Positions 61,589 to 64,000 of a DNA stretch of 64,000 nt are shown one piece after another. Source of the stretch: Corynebacterium lactis RW2-5 (GTDB taxonomy: Bacteria; Actinomycetota; Actinomycetes; Mycobacteriales; Mycobacteriaceae); assembly GCF_001274895.1 (NCBI RefSeq), contig NZ_CP006841.1:434001-498000 (forward strand). Reading direction: 5' to 3'. Under the pieces are notes generated by a model. That model did not search any database and was not told the DNA's origin. It was given only the letters and a program-made list of their open reading frames with translations. The stretch's first letter is position 1. The number at the start of each line of letters is the position of its first letter. The position numbers and the translations under genes were made by a program.

Positions 61589-62089
61589 ATGCCTACCCCT
61601 AAGCAGGGTGCCCGTCTCGGCGGCTCCGCTTCGCACCAGAAGAAGATTCTGGCGAACCTCGCGAAGCAGCTGATTGAGCACGGCAAGATTAAGACCACCG
61701 ACACCAAGGCCAAGCTGCTGCGCCCGTACGTAGAGAAGCTGATCACCAAGGCTAAGAGCGGCTCCCTCGCGGACCGCCGCAACGCCGCGAAGCTGCTCAA
61801 CGACAACTACGCAGTCAAGAAGCTGTTCGACGAGATCGGTCCGCAGTTCGCTGACCGCGAGGGCGGCTACACCCGCATCATCAAGCTGGGTAACCGCAAG
61901 GGCGACAACGCCCCGATTTCGCTGATCGCCCTGGTTGAGGAAGAGACCGCAACCGCTGAGGCTACCCGCGCTACTCGCGCTGCTGCCTCCAAGAAGGCCG
62001 ATGAGGCGCAGCTCGAAGAGCAGGAGCTCGAAGAGGCTGACGACGAGGGCATGGTCGACCAGACCGCCGACAAGGACGACGAGAAGTAA
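61589..62089 (+). CDS. rplQ: 50S ribosomal protein L17
   Basis: L17 (166 residues). '[27 protein letters not shown]' (pieces: [17 protein letters not shown]) and '[17 protein letters not shown]' identify it. The C-terminus carries about 45 extra residues rich in Ala and Glu/Asp, common in actinobacteria. AACGAGGAGA precedes the ATG. It is the last gene of the alpha operon. Confidence 0.97.
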   Translation: MPTPKQGARLGGSASHQKKILANLAKQLIEHGKIKTTDTKAKLLRPYVEKLITKAKSGSLADRRNAAKLLNDNYAVKKLFDEIGPQFADREGGYTRIIKLGNRKGDNAPISLIALVEEETATAEATRATRAAASKKADEAQLEEQELEEADDEGMVDQTADKDDEK

Positions 62090-62118
62090 GTTTTTCTTGT
62101 TCGAGTCCTCGACTCGTC

Positions 62119-62124
62119 TATAAT
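62119..62124 (+). promoter_or_regulatory. TATAAT directly ahead of the rplQ terminator
   Basis: A perfect -10 hexamer with a poor, closely spaced -35 (TTGTTC, 15 bases). Transcription from here would begin at the terminator hairpin. It is possibly fortuitous. Confidence 0.25.
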
Positions 62125-62130
62125 TTCCAA

Positions 62131-62184
62131 GGCAATCCCCGCCACTGCGCTGGTCACAGCGCGGAGGCGGGGATTGCCGCTTTT
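62131..62184 (+). terminator. Alpha operon terminator
   Basis: GGCAATCCCCGCC (62131-62143) and GGCGGGGATTGCC (62166-62178) pair perfectly over 13 bases, with a second CTGCGCTG/CAGCGCGG stem inside and a TTTT tail. Confidence 0.93.
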
Positions 62185-62228
62185 AGCCGAATATTTCGGT
62201 CCACCTTAACCGCTACAATCTTTAAACC

Positions 62229-63155
62229 GTGACTACTTTAGGACAAGGCGACGATGATGGGCGCGCACAAACAGTGCGGCTGCGCCTGGACATCGCCTAT
62301 GACGGCACGGATTTCCACGGTTGGGCGTCCCAGCGGGACACCCCCGAAGGTGTTCCGGTACGAACTGTGCAAACGACTGTAGAGCAGACCCTGGCAAAGG
62401 TTCTTCGCGTGCCCGTGAACCTCACGGTCGCCGGCCGAACCGATGCCGGAGTGCATGCCTCCGGCCAGGTCGCCCACGTCGATGTCCCCTCAGCGAGTCT
62501 CTATACGCGGTCGATTGGCGGCGACCCCTCACGCCTGGTGCGTAGGGTCGCGCGGCTACTTCCGTCGGATGTGACGCTGCGCGCCGCAAGTTTCGCCCCG
62601 GACGGATTCGACGCCCGCTTCTCCGCGCTGCGGCGCCACTACGTCTACCGTGTCACGACCGCTCCCAGCGGCGCTCTGCCAACTAGGGCTCGGGACACCT
62701 CGGAGTGGAATCGTCCGGTTGATCTGGAGAAGATGCGCCGCGCCGCGGAGGCGCTGATAGGTCTCAACGACTTTGCGGCCTTCTGCCGCTTCAAGCCGCA
62801 CGCGACGACAATCCGGGACCTGCAGCGGTTCGAGTGGGTGGACGTGTCGTCGGAAAGCGAACCGGAGTTATATGAGGCGCGGGTGAGCGCGGATGCTTTC
62901 TGCTGGTCAATGGTCCGGTCGCTGGTGGGGGCGTGCCTGAGCGTTGGGGAGGGGCGTAGACCGGAGACCTTCACACGTGATTTGCTGAAGGAGACTAAGC
63001 GCTCTTCGCTCGTGCCGGTGGCGGAAGCCCGGGGGCTGTCTCTGGTCGGGGTCGACTACCCGACGGACGCGGAGCTTGCCTCCAGGGCAGAGAGCACTCG
63101 CGGGCTGCGGCGCAACCCCTCCGCCGAATGCAGGGAATGTTCCTCCGAGGGCTAG
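62229..63155 (+). CDS. truA: tRNA pseudouridine(38-40) synthase TruA
   Basis: TruA (308 residues) makes pseudouridine in the anticodon stem of tRNAs. '[18 protein letters not shown]' opens the core, the catalytic Asp is in '[17 protein letters not shown]', and '[16 protein letters not shown]' and '[14 protein letters not shown]' are conserved. The GTG start has TACAAT (62214-62219) nine bases ahead and no ribosome binding site, so it may be nearly leaderless. In many bacteria truA follows rplQ, as here. Confidence 0.96.
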   Translation: MTTLGQGDDDGRAQTVRLRLDIAYDGTDFHGWASQRDTPEGVPVRTVQTTVEQTLAKVLRVPVNLTVAGRTDAGVHASGQVAHVDVPSASLYTRSIGGDPSRLVRRVARLLPSDVTLRAASFAPDGFDARFSALRRHYVYRVTTAPSGALPTRARDTSEWNRPVDLEKMRRAAEALIGLNDFAAFCRFKPHATTIRDLQRFEWVDVSSESEPELYEARVSADAFCWSMVRSLVGACLSVGEGRRPETFTRDLLKETKRSSLVPVAEARGLSLVGVDYPTDAELASRAESTRGLRRNPSAECRECSSEG

Positions 63156-63210
63156 CGCTCGAGGCATGCGAATGAATGTTTTCCTACGATAACTGAGGAG
63201 TTTACGAAAC

Positions 63211-64000
63211 TTGGTTTGGCCGATTATAGCCCTGGTGCTGTTACTGATCATCCCGGGAGCCACAGTGGCGTTTGCTGCCGGGGTTCGCTCTGCGTGGGCC
63301 CTAGCTATCGGCCCCGCAGTGACCTTTTCCATCCTCGGCGTGGCAGCTTGGCTCTACGGCGCCATCGACGTTCGCTACGGCCTCGGGAGCGCAGCGCTAG
63401 CCTGGGCCGTCGGCATTGTCGCCGCGCTGTTGTGGCGGAAGCTAGTTTTCGCTCCTACCCAGCCGGCGAAGGGGCCAGCCGGGGCACGGGACGTGATTAT
63501 CCACGCGCTGCCGGCCGCCATTGGTGTCGTAGTGACCGCCGTCGTGCTGGCGACTACGGCTCTGACCAGGATTGCGGCGTCGGCGCAGGGGATGGAGTCC
63601 ATCCAGCAATCCTGGGATACGCTCTGGCACGCGTCGGTTATCAAGTCGATTGTCGAAAATGGCATGGCTTCGCCGACACGGATGGGTGAAATCCAAAACG
63701 TCGAGACCCATGCCGAATCCTTCTACCCGGCCGCGTGGCACGCTCTCGGAGGGGTGTTCGCAGAGATTTCTGGGGTCACCGTCACGGCGGACATGAACTA
63801 CCTCGGGGTGATTCTGCCGGCAATTCTGATTCCGCTGGCCGCAGCCACTCTCGCGTGGAGAATTGCCGACCGCTACAGTATCGAGTCCTCCTACGCCGCG
63901 GGCATCGCTGCGGTGGTCTCCGGCACGCTTCCCGTCCTGATGCCGATTGTCATCTTCGTCGGCGCTTGGCCCTACCAGGTGGCGATTGCTCTCGCCGTAA
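63211..64000 (+). CDS. Large membrane protein (DUF6541-like), 5' part only
   Basis: The window ends inside this gene; 263 codons are present. The product begins with several membrane helices. A soluble loop (about 120-190) contains 'SWDTLWHASVIKSIVENG' and 'THAESFYPAAWHALGG', which resemble the actinobacterial DUF6541 family, distantly like GT-C type glycosyltransferases. The TTG start at 63211 is preceded by GAGGAG ten bases away; no ATG gives a better start. Its position after truA is seen in other corynebacteria, as far as I recall. The function is not established. Confidence 0.65.
   Translation, partial: MVWPIIALVLLLIIPGATVAFAAGVRSAWALAIGPAVTFSILGVAAWLYGAIDVRYGLGSAALAWAVGIVAALLWRKLVFAPTQPAKGPAGARDVIIHALPAAIGVVVTAVVLATTALTRIAASAQGMESIQQSWDTLWHASVIKSIVENGMASPTRMGEIQNVETHAESFYPAAWHALGGVFAEISGVTVTADMNYLGVILPAILIPLAAATLAWRIADRYSIESSYAAGIAAVVSGTLPVLMPIVIFVGAWPYQVAIALAV

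Overview
This window is a chromosomal segment of a Corynebacterium, or a very close relative. The RpoB, RpoC, EF-G, EF-Tu and ribosomal protein sequences are of actinobacterial type, GTG and TTG starts are common, several genes look leaderless, and the gene order follows the corynebacterial rplJL-rpoBC-rpsLG-fusA-tuf-S10-spc-alpha arrangement. A C. amycolatum/C. xerosis-like species is a guess that I cannot prove from the sequence alone.

Layout. (1) 1-2.3 kb: an unknown 206-residue protein, then rplJ-rplL behind a long structured leader. (2) 2.4-10.6 kb: a complete 'anchored-repeat' metal ABC transporter: a sortase-anchored repeat protein, a TroA/ZnuA-like lipoprotein with the repeat domain embedded in it, a membrane-anchored repeat protein, the ATPase, the permease and an 853-residue two-repeat wall protein. 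A Zur-type palindrome overlaps the first promoter. (3) 10.7-19.8 kb: a DUF3068 protein, rpoB and rpoC. (4) 20.0-25.6 kb, minus strand: a urease operon ureA-X-ureBC-ureF-ureG-ureD. Beta and alpha subunits are fused, ureE is missing, and X is a CbiX/SirB-like protein with an extreme histidine tail. A divergent NCS1-type permease follows, then a decayed hlyIII gene. (5) 28.1-38.9 kb: rpsL-rpsG, fusA, tuf and the S10 operon (rpsJ to rpsQ). (6) 39.0-45.6 kb: accessory genes between rpsQ and rplN: an unknown membrane-anchored protein, a Baeyer-Villiger monooxygenase with a methyltransferase, two VIT-family transporters, a DUF2231 protein and a broken MFS gene. (7) 45.8-51.3 kb: rplN-rplX-rplE, a secreted SGNH hydrolase, and rpsH-rplF-rplR-rpsE-rpmD-rplO. 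(8) 51.5-58.3 kb: a BioW-BioF fusion on the minus strand, secY-adk, a lipoprotein, map and a secreted phosphoesterase. (9) 58.6-64 kb: infA, rpsM-rpsK-rpsD-rpoA-rplQ, truA and the start of a large membrane protein cut by the window end.

How it fits together. Most of the window is the transcription/translation core, cut into short operons that are each closed by strong intrinsic terminators, with accessory genes placed in the gaps. Two metal systems stand out. One is a probable zinc-regulated surface relay whose five repeat-domain copies all carry an H-x-H motif. The other is a urease operon in which a chelatase-like histidine-rich protein sits where a nickel chaperone (UreE) would be expected. 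The second is the strongest candidate here for an undescribed system.
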